Shown: in pieces, positions 1 to 51,696 of the stretch
Position numbering within the stretch: position 1 is the first letter of the stretch
Layout of the letters: every line of letters starts with the position of its first letter
Assembly: GCF_949987535.1 (NCBI RefSeq)
Contig: NC_080064.1
Coordinates: forward strand, 43,171,937-43,235,936
Length of the DNA: 64,000 nucleotides
Reading direction: 5' to 3'
DNA from: Balaenoptera acutorostrata
Lineage: Eukaryota; Chordata; Mammalia; Artiodactyla; Balaenopteridae
Notes under the pieces: model-generated
What the model was told of the DNA's origin: nothing
Database searches by the model: none
The model's input: the letters and a program-made list of their open reading frames with translations, nothing else
Position numbers and translations under genes: made by a program

Positions 1-1189
1 GACTGAAACCATCTACCATTTCATAAATTTTTTATGGAATCTTTAAGAGATACTAACTTTCTTTTACATTTTTGTTTGTTGAGAAAACTGTCCACTGGAA
101 GATTTAGTCATCTTTGGATGCTTTCCACAGGAAGTTTGGTTTTCTCTGCATATGAATGAAGCAGCATTATCAATAAGATACAGATTTTAGGCATTTAAAA
201 CTGATTGTGATCAAAGTATGGGCAGTGCCTGTTTACTTTGAATACGTGCTTATCAGTGTGTAACTGCAGTGTTTATCGACTGGATTTCTTCATGCTGAGA
301 AAAAGAAGTTGGAAAAGGTAACTGAGGGTTTACCTCAAGAGTCTGGTCAGAGTGATGAATGCTTATGAGAAGATGTGGCTGGCTAAGCAAGTGATGGGCC
401 CAGCTTTTCTCTGGGGGGCCATAGAGTAGTTCATCTAGTCATTCAGGACCCAAAAGCGAGTCTTAGGCGTTGTGTGAATTGGGAAGCCTGGACTGTGCTA
501 TCAGATTGGCTTCCAGCACTATCCATGCCAGAGGTATGGGGATAAGCTGCATTCTGCCAATTCCAGGATCACAGCCAGTCCTTCAGCTTTGAGATAGTGC
601 AGAATAATGATCTTCTTTCCATGAGGGTAGCCAAACTCAAGCAGACAGGTAAGTTAATGGCTACAATTTGAGGGTATGCGGTGAAGGGAAGTTGTTTTTC
701 ACAAACCATTTGTCCTCATGGCCCTTGATAATCACTGTCCATGATGTTACTTTGATATGAGGAATAATAACCATTCTTCTTTTCAGTAGTGAGGTGGGTG
801 CTAATTGCATTGTCAGGTTGGTCATTTTTGCAAGCCTTGTTCTCAGGATTATTTATTTCTAAAACTTGGTGTTAATGGCATTGAAGATATCTTTGAAGTA
901 AGGAATCATGTTTATGGGTTTGGATTTTTGATAAACTGGGTTGCTGATTTCTCATGAAGAGTAAAGAACAAGAAATGCCAACTCACATTGACTCTTAGAG
1001 CCTGATTATCACTTAGCAGCATATTGAAAGTATTTTTTCCCTCTAAGTGTGGTAGCTGGTGCAGGGAGGAGGAGGTATTTTAATGGCAATTCTCATGAAG
1101 CAGAAGCAGTTGGTGCTGTTGGCCTTTGGCATGGCACTGGCCTCCCAACTTCCATGTTTAACCCTATATAATACATTCTTCACACAGCA

Positions 1190-1555
1190 GTTAAAATAGT
1201 TTTGAGTAAATCGGATGATGTCATTCATCTGCTTAAAACTTTTAATTGCTTCCCATTGTGTGGAGAGGAAAATCCAAGCTTCTTAATGGAGACAGTAGAC
1301 TTTCTGCCTCTCTCCTTTCATAGTACTCTACTTTCTAGACTTTTTTGTGTGCTTTCTAAAATGCCAAGCTCTCTCCTGTCTTAGATCTTTTGTAGTTCCA
1401 TCCTGTAGTTCACTTCCCCAGATTGTTTGATGGCTGGTTTCTTACCCTCTGGACCAACAGCCCCTGTTTATTTACTCCATGGCTCTAATTTGTTTACTTC
1501 CATGACAGCAGGACATTTAGGTGCTCAACAGATATTTATTAAGTGAAGGGAAGGA
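1190..1555 (+). mobile_element. L2 LINE 3' end
   Basis: Ends with ggtgctcaacagatatttat, the usual L2 3' end. The upstream part matches the same family region as the copy at 51 kb. Confidence 0.65.
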
Positions 1556-1930
1556 GAAAGCAGGGAAGAAGAGAAGCCCTAAGGAGTCTGAGCATTTCTG
1601 AGGAGTGGGAGCCACCGTCAAGGAGGTTCCCATTGGAAAATTGGGGTCTTATAAAGATTTTTGAGGGTTGCAAGGGGAAGGGCAAAGGCAAAGCTCTTCC
1701 TGAATGGGCAGCTTTCTAATAAGCCTTGTCTCTAACCAGTACTGCCCTCATCCTCCCCTTCACCTGAGAATGTTGGCAGGTCATAGTTCCTGTATATCAA
1801 CTTTTGAAAGAAAGGACATATTGGATACATGTTTTTGTCTGCCCAGTACCCCATCTTTTTTAGTAATAACTCCCAACCGAGCATGTAATCCAAGATAGAC
1901 CAATTGTAGCACCTCACTCCCTTTCCAAGG

Positions 1931-2080
1931 CAGTGGCTCTCAGGCTTCAGTGTGCATCAGATCCACCTGGAGGACTTGTTCAGGTGGTTCGGCCTCACCC
2001 CTGCATCAGGGGGAGGGGGGCTGATAATTTGCATTTCCAACAAACTCCCTGATACCTAATGCTGATCTGGGGAACCACTG
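1931..2080. mobile_element. MER5A-like hAT (Charlie) DNA transposon remnant
   Basis: Starts CAGTGGCTCTCA and ends ggggaaccactg, imperfect terminal inverted repeats typical of MER5A. The flanking 8-mers ttccaagg and gcctaagg look like a decayed 8-bp target duplication. Confidence 0.75.
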
Positions 2081-3199
2081 GCCTAAGGGATGGACATTCA
2101 AGCCAAGTCAGACTAATCAGAGTCCTTATCTGGGGATTTTTCATACTGGAGGTAGGAAAAGGAGCCCTTTTCTTGTCACAAAGCTGTAAGGATGTAAGGT
2201 CTGAACTGCCACGCAGAGAAGTCAGTTCAAGAGAATAAATCTAACACAAGAGCAAAGCCAAGAGATGGAGAAGGCCTAATGGATGCACTAGAGCCATTGA
2301 TTCAGTCATCCCCTAGGCCAAACTCACCACTGCCTTCCCACAGTATGTGTGGGCCAATACATTTACCTTCTTATACTAAGGACTGTGCTGGGCTATTTGC
2401 TTAGTTGATTTCTTTTTATTCTCAGCAGCCCTGTAAAGCAGTTGGTATTGGCCCCATTTTATAGAAGAATAAACTGATTCTCAAAGCAGCAGAATAATTT
2501 GAATCCAGTCTGTACTTTTATCCACTATTATCCCGTGTAATTAATAGAATTTAAAGTTGCTACTTTTAGTAGATCAGGCTTTTCTCTTTATGAATTTGCT
2601 CACCACCTCTTTTCCATAGATAGTTGTCTGAAAGTCACCTTTAGCCCAAGGGTGACAGATTTCTGGCCCATGGACCACTTTGACCCACAGGTGTGATATG
2701 TTTGGCCAGCCAGCACTCTTAGGTGCTTAAACTTAAAATTCTAAGAGTGTCTTCAGCATCATATGCTTCCCAGTTTGTCAGTGTTCCTACCTCTTACTGT
2801 CTTACCCCAAACCTCTTCTAGCATATGGTTTGGACTCAAGCCTCAGTCCAGGCCTGAGCCTCTGCATCTGTTCACTTCCCATCTCTGGAGTAGCTGACTG
2901 GAACCCTACCTATCCAGCTGGGGATTAGATCATGCCTTTTCCTTCAACATCCTGATGATTTTATGAGCAATATGGTTGCTTAAGGATTGCCTTTGTCCAA
3001 GATAGACCCTGTCCCTACCTCATGATGCCAAGTGCCACAGGGGAACCGTGCCACACAGGCATATGCTCCATGTGCTCCAAGCCAAGGATTTCTAGTGTTT
3101 GAGTTTCCAGCCAGTACCTTTTCCATACTTAACAGTGGCCCAAGAGTCAATGTTAAGTCAGATCCGACTTTAAGCTGATAATTTGAAAGCTTGACCAGC

Positions 3200-3400
3200 A
3201 GTTCAGGAAAGCATGAGCTTTAGAGTTCAGCTGCCTGACTTCAAATATTTCTGATGCATAATAGCTGTGTGGTCTTAGGCAAGTTATTTAACCTATTCTT
3301 AGTTTTCTCATCTGTAAAATGGCAATAATAGCTCCACTTCAAATGTAAAGTACTTAGACTCACAACTGGTAAATAGCACTTAATATTAGCTAGTATTATT
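3200..3400 (+). repeat. MIR SINE
   Basis: Contains gtgtggtcttaggcaagtta and ctcatctgtaaaatggcaat, the MIR core and 3' region. Confidence 0.75.
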
Positions 3401-4921
3401 CCACCAAGAGCATATGGTATCTGGTGTTATGAAGTGTGTGTTCGGGATGTGAAGAAAAACAAAACCATCCTATCCAGTCATCTGTGAGGTGTTAGCTGTG
3501 ATGTGTCTGATTGATTAAACTTGAATGTCAGCTTTTAGAAGTCCATAGCGATCTTCTGTAATTGCATGTCTTACCAAAGTAAGGGCTCTATTATATTTTG
3601 TCACTTAAGAGCTGACTAGACAGTAGAAGCAACTCATAGATTGCTTACTTCGAAATGGATTTTTCAAGCCCCTAAATGAGGCTCCTTGTTTGTGGACTAA
3701 CTTACCCTGTTGGACAGTGATGAACTTTCTACCAGATTTCCACAGAGCTGTGTACTTTCCAACCTTGGAAAGCTGCATCTGAGGGCGAGGGTGAGAAGTT
3801 CCCGTTTGCTGCTTGGTTTTCAGAATCCAGGCACCTCTCACTTATTACTGAAGTAGTGTGATGGTGCTAAGGACATAAGAAAAGTGTTGAAAAGGCACGC
3901 TGTTGGGCTTTGAATTAGAAGCAGAGAAGAAGACTGTTGTCCACTCCCTATCATCTTAGAAGAGATAAACTTGGGAGTAACTCCAGAGAAAAGTGTCTTT
4001 GGATTTTATTCCCTCGTTGAATGATTCAAGCACTCAGCAGGCTGGGCCTTTTTAAAATCCTCCTGATGCTCCCTTCAGTTGCTGGGAATCTCCCACCTGG
4101 ACCTCAGCCTAGTGTTTGGTTGGCGTTGGCCTTTTAGGGTCCTGGCTTTGCTGTCAGGTCGTGGCTTTTTTGCTGTGAATGACGACAGCTGTCTTGGAAA
4201 CACTCCCATTCTGACTTGAGAGATAAGGAATAGGGAATCCTGCCAACATATGGGAGAGCTGATAGGGACCAGCACAGTGCTGGAAGCTACCCTGCCAGTC
4301 CAAGGCCTGGGACCAGTGAGAGGCAGAGGTAGACTTTCTGTTGCCAAGAGCCTATTCAGAGCATGTTACACAGTTGCTGCTTCCTAACAACTGAGTTCCT
4401 CTGTGTGGCACAGGATTCAGACTTTCCCCAAATGAGGATTATTTGCTCTCTGGGTGTCCTGGGAGGAAGGCTATCATCACTTCTGGTAAGCAGCCTGGTG
4501 GCACAAGGCTTTGACAAAAGGTAGGGAGGTATATATCTGTTGCCTCTTTTTGGAGATGAAAGCCCAGAAACAGACTTGACCAGAATTAGAATCAGAACTG
4601 TTGACAGCAGCAAAGAGCCTTAATCTAGTCCAAATTACTAATTTTTAGAGGGTCCATGACTTTCCCAAGGTCACTCTGAAAGGCAGTAGCAAAACAAGGA
4701 CTAGAATTCAGGTCTCCTTATTTCTAGGCCAAGACTCTCCTCACCTGATCAGGTGCCTCTTCAGGGCAGATGTGCTGGAAAGGTCTGCAGTGTTAGAGAA
4801 GCAATGACCAGAAATGGCTCAAGACGCAATGAGAAGCCCATGACAGAATTTTCACCTTCAGAGGCCTCTGCACAAGGATATGGTGGTGTCAGACACCCAG
4901 CAGTTTCAGCTTCACATACAT

Positions 4922-5044
4922 TTTTTGTTTGTTTTTGGCCACGCCACTCGGCTTGCGGGATCTTAGTTCCCCCACCAGGGGTTGAACCTGGGCCACGGCA
5001 GTAAAAGCGCTGAGTCCTGACCACTGGACCACCAGGGAACTCCC
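4922..5044 (-). repeat. tRNA-derived SINE (short CHR-type)
   Basis: On the minus strand it begins gggagttccctggtggtcc, has a B-box-like ggttcaacccc and ends in an A-rich tail. It is flanked by 10-bp direct repeats, tcacatacat at 4912-4921 and 5045-5054, which mark the insertion. Confidence 0.8.
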
Positions 5045-6263
5045 TCACATACATGTTTTTGATGGACTAGCTCAAGCTGCAGGTAGGATAAAGGAAACAA
5101 AACTCATAGCCAGACTGCAGCCAGAGGTGAAGGTGACAGAGGCTAATTAATGAAGCCCAGCAGGAAATAGCAACAACTAGGAAACCATCCTGGCATAAAA
5201 ATTTAAGAATAAAAGCACCTAAAATGAACATTGAAAGTGTTTTGTAAACGGCAATTTTGCAAATTATATGTTTGGTATCCTGTGACCGGCGCTGCTTTTA
5301 TACTGCAATAGGTAGCATTCTAATATGTGAGGGAGGACAACAGGCCACCTTCATTCAGCAGCCTGGCTCTAGTTCACCCCTTTCATCTGCCCTGCCCAAC
5401 AACCTGGAAGTAGGCTGGGCTCCCAGCATTCAGGCTATGGAGGAGAGAGAGCTTGCAAAGGACTTGCCCTCTGTGGAAAGCATTCTTTTGTCTAGTTCTA
5501 ACAAAATAAATAAGGAATCTTCCTTTCATAGCATTTCTGCTATGACAGTACACTAAATAAGTGCAAAAGAGGATCTTGGATGAGGGTTTTCGGCTTTGTT
5601 TTCCTAATGAGAATATGCTTTACCTAAAACCCATAACTTCATTCAGCATCAGTCACAGGAAGCTTGGTTGTATATTAATAGATTAAACCACCTAGCTTCT
5701 GGCAAATGCTAAAAAGTGTTTGCTAAATACAGCAGGCTGGAAGACTGGAAAAGTTATCTTGCGGTTCTTCCTTTACAGAAACTGCAGTCATGTGTTTGAG
5801 GAATCACATTTTCACAGATGAATATTTTTACCAGGAAAATGGTTAAGTTGAAGTATGCTGTTAGATTGTGAATGGTAAAACTTGGTGTTTGTTGGTCACT
5901 GAACTTGAGTCCTCACTTTTAACAGTCCCACTGGGTGAAAATTCAGATGCTTTTAGGCGCCAGAAAGATTATAAGTGTTGAAAAGAGCCTCTACTCAGCT
6001 CCAACTGATTGTTGCCTTGTGGGAATGAGGCCCAATATTGCCAGATTATTAAAATAAGATGCCAGAAACCAGATTTATTTGTGAAATCTCCCCATTTTAA
6101 AATGTTAGTAACTTATTCTAAAAATTTTAAAACATTATGTTGGCTAAATAAAACATGCCTGAGCCATATGACTTCTGATTCAAACTTTCTGCCCAGCCTA
6201 AGAATTCAAGCAACAATATATTTTACTGAAATAGATGTTGCATGATCTCTTAAGTGTATAAGT

Positions 6264-6269
6264 TTTATT
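6264..6269 (-). terminator. Candidate poly(A) signal AATAAA
   Basis: TTTATT on the plus strand reads AATAAA on the gene strand. It is the first canonical hexamer met after the TTC39A stop. No strong GU-rich downstream element is obvious, so this is only a candidate. Confidence 0.35.
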
Positions 6270-7206
6270 ACTTAAATATATCTTTTCTCTTAACTGAAAA
6301 ATCTGAAACAAACAAACAGGCCAAGAATAACCATTCTGTTTCTAAGAAAAATGCTGTCAGTAAATAAGTGTACCTCGAAGGGAAGTACAGAAGATTTTTA
6401 TGTTTCATAAATCATTCCCAGTGGTTTCAGTTTGGCATCTAGCAGACTGGCGTCTGAGAAGCTTCACCTGCCAAACTTCTTGGCTTTGGCACAGGAAGGG
6501 CCACAGGGCTCCCCCATCCTTCAGGCCTCGGTATCGCTCTTCCTTAGTGGTGAAGATGGATTTTTTTTTTTTTTTCCTACAGACGGACTCAAAATTATCT
6601 CACTAAAAAGACGTGTTTGTTTGAGATTTTTTAAATTGGAAAGTTGTTACAAAGGGAGTGTAAGAAGTAAGGTAGTGGGAGTGTGTGAAACCTCTATGTC
6701 CAACCCCCAGAAACCTCGAAGCCTGTGGTGCAGATCTTCCTTTGGGTCCTTCCAGCCCTGGAAGCTGAGACCTCGCTGAAGTCTGAAAAGCACTTTGGCC
6801 CTTGGCATCATAGATTTACCTCCACATCAGTATGGGTTAAAACAATGATTTACAGGTGGTTGGTTGGTAGTTTTTTCCAAAGCCAACTTTGATCCCATCA
6901 ATGTATTTCTAAGGAAAATGTAAACAACTGTTTATACATTCTCTTAAACATCACAGTGAAAAACAAGTACCCGTATATGTGATAGGGCAGGCGGAGGGCT
7001 CCAGCTACTCTGTCCTCGGCAAAGGCCCTTGGCCACACTGGTGAAAATGCCAGCTTCACTTCTGCACAGATACCTATGTCGTGTCATCGCACTGGAGCAC
7101 CGGTGGACCACAGCGGCAGGGCAGGGGGAGGGGATCTTTTTGAAATGTTTCCAGGAGCTCTCTGTCCAGCTGACTCTGTCTTCCAGCCTGGGAATGCTGC
7201 ACAAAA
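6264..7206 (-). other. TTC39A: Probable TTC39A 3' UTR
   Basis: Non-coding sequence directly downstream of the stop codon. The nearest perfect AATAAA on the minus strand lies about 940 nt beyond the stop. A 3' UTR of that size is plausible for this gene. The stretch contains a homopolymer T run near 6550-6564 on the plus strand, seen as A-rich in the transcript. The true end cannot be decided without transcript data. Confidence 0.4.
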
Positions 7207-46311
<39,105 letters not shown>

Positions 46312-48733
46312 CGCCGAGGGGGGCGGACAGCGTGTCGCCGCAGACGCCAGCCGCGGCCCAGGTGCTGCCGCCGGAACCCGGAGCCGGCGCTGTGCCGCCG
46401 AGCCGCGGACGCGGCGGCCGGGGAGGGGCGCGCCAGGGGCGGGGAAGGCGGCGGGGCAGGGCCGGGCCTCGGTCTGCCCACCTGCGCAGTGGGGCCAGGC
46501 CGCCGCCCGCCCGCGGCCGACCGCAGACGCCGGCCAAGCAGCGGGCGGGGGCTGTTTGGGGCCGGCCCGCCAGCGGAAGGCGCCCCCGCCCCACCTCCGC
46601 TCTGACGGGTAAGACCCCGGGGCGCCCAAGGTCTGCCCGACCCATGCCCCCGGGAGCGGGGGCTCGCTCTTTCCTCAAGGAGCCCCACCAGTGTGGTCCC
46701 GGGAAGTTCTCCTAGGCCTGAGGTCCACCTCCCTGCCACTTTCACCGCCCCCCGACCCGAGCCCTTCATCATCCTACTGCACTGGTGGGGGGCATGCATG
46801 CAAAGAAAGGCACGGCCTCCAGAGTCAGGCTTGGATTTTAATCCCACCCACTTGTCCACAGCTTGACTGTGTTTTCAGGAGACCAGAAGGCAGAAAATAA
46901 CGCGGTTTAGCACTCACTGCTAGCCAGCAGTTCACACTCGCCTCCTCAAATAGTCCCCATAACTGCCATTTTACAGATGGGGAAACTAAGGCACAGAGTT
47001 CATGTGACTTGCCCAAGGCCACTCACCTAAAAAATGGCAAGTCGTGATTGGAACTCAACCCTCCTGACTCCAAAGTGCACACTCTTGCCCTCTGGGTCCC
47101 CTCTCCCCTGAATCCCCAGGGCCTATATGGGGTCACCCATAACACTCCTCAGATGCCTACTGTGTGCCCAGCCCTAAGGTATATGTCTAGGACCAGGATT
47201 GAAGGCGACCTGGTCTCCTGGCAGAAGAGCCACTGGCCCATGAAGAGTTAACCAGCTACCACGTCCAGGCCCCAGATGCTCTTAATCATGACTCATCAGA
47301 GCACGTGGCTGCCATTAGCGCTGTCCCTTCACAAAGGCAGGGGACAGAAGGAGGAGGGACTCCAGCACCCCTGGATCTGCCCTGAGCTCCAGGATGTTAG
47401 AAAAGGAAACAGGAGGAGTCTGTAGAAGCAGCCAGGATAGAAAGAGGGCTTAGACTAGGTCCTGGGAGAGCCAGGCAGATTGGGCCTGGTGGCAGAGGGG
47501 AGAGGTTTAGGGGGATTACTGTTTAAATCTAAACAGGTTGCCTGGAAAGGTAGTGAGTTCTTATGCTGTCCATATGTGAGCAGAGGCCAGGTGCTCACTA
47601 GCAAGGGTCATCCCACCTCTGGGATTCTGACATAGGCATGGAAAAGATAATTAACTACAAGGAGTGGGCTATGATAACATCCACTGTCATCTCCAGAAGT
47701 CCAGATAAGGGAGAGTGCTATATAGGCTGGGGGCTTCCTGGGCACACACTGCTCTAACCCACTTTGACCTCCCCTATCACCCTGGGTGAACACCATCTGT
47801 GTATGGTGGGGGTGGAGTGAGGTTTGTATGTGACTGTCTCTGCCATCAGACTGGGACCTTCTGGAGGGTAGGGCCTGGTCAGACATCTCTGTATCAGTGC
47901 CTAACTAATCACCAAAAACTTTAACACTGAGCCTAGCACTTTACCATTTTCCTCTGAGGTAATGATTATAATAATGACTGATATCCATCGAAGGCTTATT
48001 ATGTGCCACACATGTTAAGTATGTAACATGGATTATCTCATTTAATGCACACTTTTAACCACCTCTCTGAGCCTCAGTTTCCTCATCAGTAAGATGGAAG
48101 TACTGCCTGCTTCAAAGGGTCATTGTAAGGATTAAGCATTTATATGTGTAAAATGCCCGGAATGGTGCCTAGCATGTGCTTACGGTGTTACATAAGTGCT
48201 CTGACGATGGTGGTGACAGTGCCAAGGTAGATGCTATTATTCTCCCCCTTCTACAGATGAAAACTGAGGCTCAGCTTTGCCTTCAGAGCTGGAACTCTGC
48301 CCATGCCACAACGGTGGCAGTGATGCTGGGGCCACTCGCCTGGTGAGTCAGAGCATCAGAGTGGCCCACCCCTCCTGAGGGTTCCACCTGGGTAGTTCCC
48401 GGCCCCCAAGAGCTCCTGCCTAGCCCCAACCCTGGAGAGCCTGTGAGTCACCATTATTTCTGCCTCCCAACCCCGGTGACCCTGCTCAGGTCACCTGCTC
48501 ATTCCCAGGGGACCAGGAGAGCATCCTGAGTCCTGGGTTCCTTCCTCCCCTGCCAGGGGACCTTTTTTTCTGGTGCTTTGTGCCTGGGAGATGCGAGGCC
48601 TGTTTTCCTCTCTCATCTTCTCCCCAGCCTGCAAGAACAAACCACTGAGCTCAGTGCACTTCTCAGTGGCCCTGAGACATCTCAATATAGACTGTTTTCA
48701 CCAATACCATTTCTCAGCTTAAGAAGGCCTTCA

Positions 48734-48872
48734 GGAAATTCCCTGGTGGTCCAGTGGTTAAGACTTGGTGCTTTCACCGTCAGGGCCCAGGTTTGATCCC
48801 TGGTCAGGGAACTAAGATCCCGAAAGCTGCATAGCGTGGCCAAATTAAAAAAAAAATTTTTTTAAAAAGAAG
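48734..48872 (+). repeat. tRNA-derived SINE (short CHR-type)
   Basis: Begins ggaaattccctggtggtcc, with B-box-like ggtttgatccc. Perfect 13-bp target duplications aagaaggccttca lie at 48721-48733 and 48873-48885. Confidence 0.88.
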
Positions 48873-50639
48873 AAGAAGGCCTTCAATAAGTATCTGTTTA
48901 GTGAAACCTCCTCAGAATGCTCCAGAAAGCTCCATAGTAGCTTTATCTCCCATCCTACAGATGAGAAGACTGAGGCTTGGACCAAGTGTGACTTGGACTC
49001 AGGTCTAGCCATATCTTAAACCAGGTCTCAATTCTATCCTGTAGAGAAAATGTGTGGAAATGGGTGTGTGTGTGTATGTGTGTCACAGAAATAGGGGTGT
49101 GAGCATGTGAAAAGTGATGCCATCGTAGAAGGAGCTTAAGCTGAGAAGTCAGTTCTCCTCTCTGAATCTCAGTCTTCCATCTGTAAACCTGGAATAATAG
49201 TGCCAACCTCTCAGGGATGCTGGTAGGCTTACTGAGCATTACTTGGGTGACCCCTTGTCCCCTTCCCTATTCTCAGTGCCTTTCCCCAGACCTCTCCCTG
49301 GAGAAAGCCTCCACCCCCAGCCCCAGCCCCACTGTCTCTAAAGCCCAGAACTCCCCACCTCAGACCCTAGAGCCCTCCCAGCCCAGCTGAGCTGGTGACT
49401 GTAAAGCAGGTTTTCTTAAAGTGAGTGAGCCCCACCCAGCAGGTTACAGGCTTGGGCTCGTTAATAATTCACAAGTAAACAGGCCCATCCACAAAGGGCC
49501 CTGGAAGAGGGCTGAACCAGTCACAGTTCTTCAATATTCCCTGGAGAGAGGCCCTTAGGGGGCACGAGGCCTGCTCCTTGGGCCGGCTGCCTTCCTCCTC
49601 AAGGACTCTGGCCCCGACTAGCTATGAACCTCAGACAAGTTACTGCCTCACTCTGGCCCTTAGTTTCTCTCTCCCCACCAAATATAAAAGGGAGAGATTG
49701 CACCAGGAAGTCAAGGGCCCTCCCTGCTCTGATGTTCTCAGTTCTGGGATCTGAGCTCTTTTATGAAAGTCTGGTCTCCAGGAGCTGCCAAGCGTGGGTC
49801 TAAGAAAGGAGCCTCCAGTCAGGCACAAAGGACCAAGAACAATTCTGAATGAAAAGAAGATACAGAATGCTAATGAAGGGTTTCTGGCATCGAGTGGCAT
49901 CCCGTCAGAGGTTAGAACTTGGGCTGCAGGACCAGGAAGATCTGGCTGGACTCCTGCCCCACCGTGTCCTGGCTGTGCAGCCCCAAGCAAGTCAGTCACC
50001 CTACTAGCTCGAGGCAGGGCAGGGAGCGGTTCAGAGAGCAGGTTTGCAAGCCAGGGCTTATACCCCACCTCTGACACCCTGGACTTCATCTCTGAAATGG
50101 GGATGTTGGTGGCACCAACCTCACTGGGTTGCTGTAAGGATTAAACGAGATAAAATACACAAAGCTCTTGGAATGGGGCCTTATCATTATTCTTTGAGCT
50201 TTAATTTCCTCACCCATAAAGCAGGGATAACAAGATTGTCGTGAGCATTAAATAAGCAAATGAACCCAAAAGAGCTTTGGAACTATGCAAGGCTGTCCAG
50301 AGAAGAGGCATTTCCCCTATGACGTGCACCCAGACCTGGCCAGGACCACAAGGACAGAGCAGCGTCCATTGGACATTTACTACATGCCCTCAGGGCAAAT
50401 GTGCTACCTCACTCACTGCTGGTGGGAGTAGAAAGTGGCACTATCTTTCTGAAGGGCAGCTGGAATTATGGGCTGAAAGCCTCAGAAAGATGACCAGTAA
50501 CACCTGGGTAGCAAACATGTCTTCAGAAAAAATCACAGACACAAAAGATTTATGGTACATTGATGTTCATCATAGTGTTTCCTATAATAAAGATACAGCT
50601 GGAAATAACCTAAATGCCCATCAATGAGGAATTAGTTCA

Positions 50640-50937
50640 GGGACTTCCCTGGTGGCGCAGTGGTTGAGAATCCGCCTGCCAGTGCAGGGGACACGGGTTC
50701 GAGCCCTGGTCCCCGTGTGCCACAACTACTGAGCCTGCACTCTAGAGCCCGCGAGCCACAACTACTGAAGCCTGTGCGCCTAGAGCCTGTGCTCCGCAAC
50801 AAGAGAAGCCACTGCAATGAGAAGCCCGTGCACCACAATGACGAGTAGCCCCCGCTCACCGCAGCTAGAGAAAGCCCGTACGCAGCAACAAAGACCCAAC
50901 GCAGCCAAAAATAAATAAATATGTATTTAAAAAAATA
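50640..50937 (+). repeat. CHR-2-type tRNA SINE with internal deletion
   Basis: Perfect 13-bp target duplications aggaattagttca at 50627-50639 and 50938-50950. Compared with the other copies, a block after ggttcgagccctggtcc is missing. It is inserted in an older L1-derived stretch. Confidence 0.92.
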
Positions 50938-51019
50938 AGGAATTAGTTCAGTGAACTATAGTGAATTTGTAGGGTGAACTATTCTGCGGATATTAAATTT
51001 ATAGAGAATTTATTTGCCT

Positions 51020-51696
51020 GGATTACTGCATTGTCTCCTGTTTCTCTGCTCTTACCCTTGTCCCCTTATTGTCTACTCTCTACACAGCACCAGACCCACA
51101 TGATCAGATCATGTCACGCTCCTGTTCACACCTCTGCACTGGCTTCCCATGGTGCTCAGTGCAAAAGTTAAAGTCTTCGCATGGCCACCAGGCCTGGATG
51201 CCCTGCACCCCCATCTCTCTCTCTGATATCATCTCCCTTTACTCTCTTATTCAGCCACACCGACCTCCTTGCTCTTCTCCAAATATGTCAGGCAGGCTCC
51301 CACCTCGGGCCCGTTGCACTTCCTGTTCCCTGTGCCTGGAATGCTCTTCCTGCAGATATTCACATGATTAGTCCCTCACCTCCTTCAGGACTTAGCTCAA
51401 ATGTTACCTTCTCTGTGAGGCCTTCCCTGACCATTCTATTTAAAATGGAACCATTGCCCTCATTCTCCCAATTCCTTTGCCCTGCATTATTTTTCCCATA
51501 GCACTTGTTATCTGACATCCTGTATATTTTGCTTATTCGTTTAGTCTCTGTCTCTCCCTACTAAATTCTACACTCCACAAGAGAAGAGTTTATTTTTGGG
51601 TTTTTTTCCAGCTTTGTTCTCTAACATATTTTCAGTGCCCAGAACAGTGCCTGGCACACAGTAGGTGCTCAATAAATATTTATTGCATGAATGAGT
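51020..51696 (+). mobile_element. L2 LINE, 3' part
   Basis: A long L2 piece: cactggcttcccatggtgct, then ttccctgtgcctggaatgct, and at the end cacagtaggtgctcaataaa. It is one of the best-preserved ancient LINE pieces in the window. Confidence 0.8.

Larger units (their letters stand above)
1..6263. other. Left flank, no gene recognised
   Basis: No TTC39A or RNF11 exon is seen. The stretch holds an L2 3' end (about 1190-1555), a MER5A-like element (1931-2080), MIR fragments (about 2350-2530, 3200-3400 and 4545-4740) and a minus-strand tRNA-SINE (4922-5044). The rest, including 5050-6260, shows nothing I recognise. A coding-like but interrupted stretch at 432-671 is reported as a finding. Confidence 0.6.

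Noticed and set aside
1..6263. Expected RNF11 3' exon or UTR
   Set aside because: RNF11 is the neighbour in human, but none of its zinc-finger or C-terminal coding sequence is recognised here. Its absence may simply mean it lies to the left of the window.
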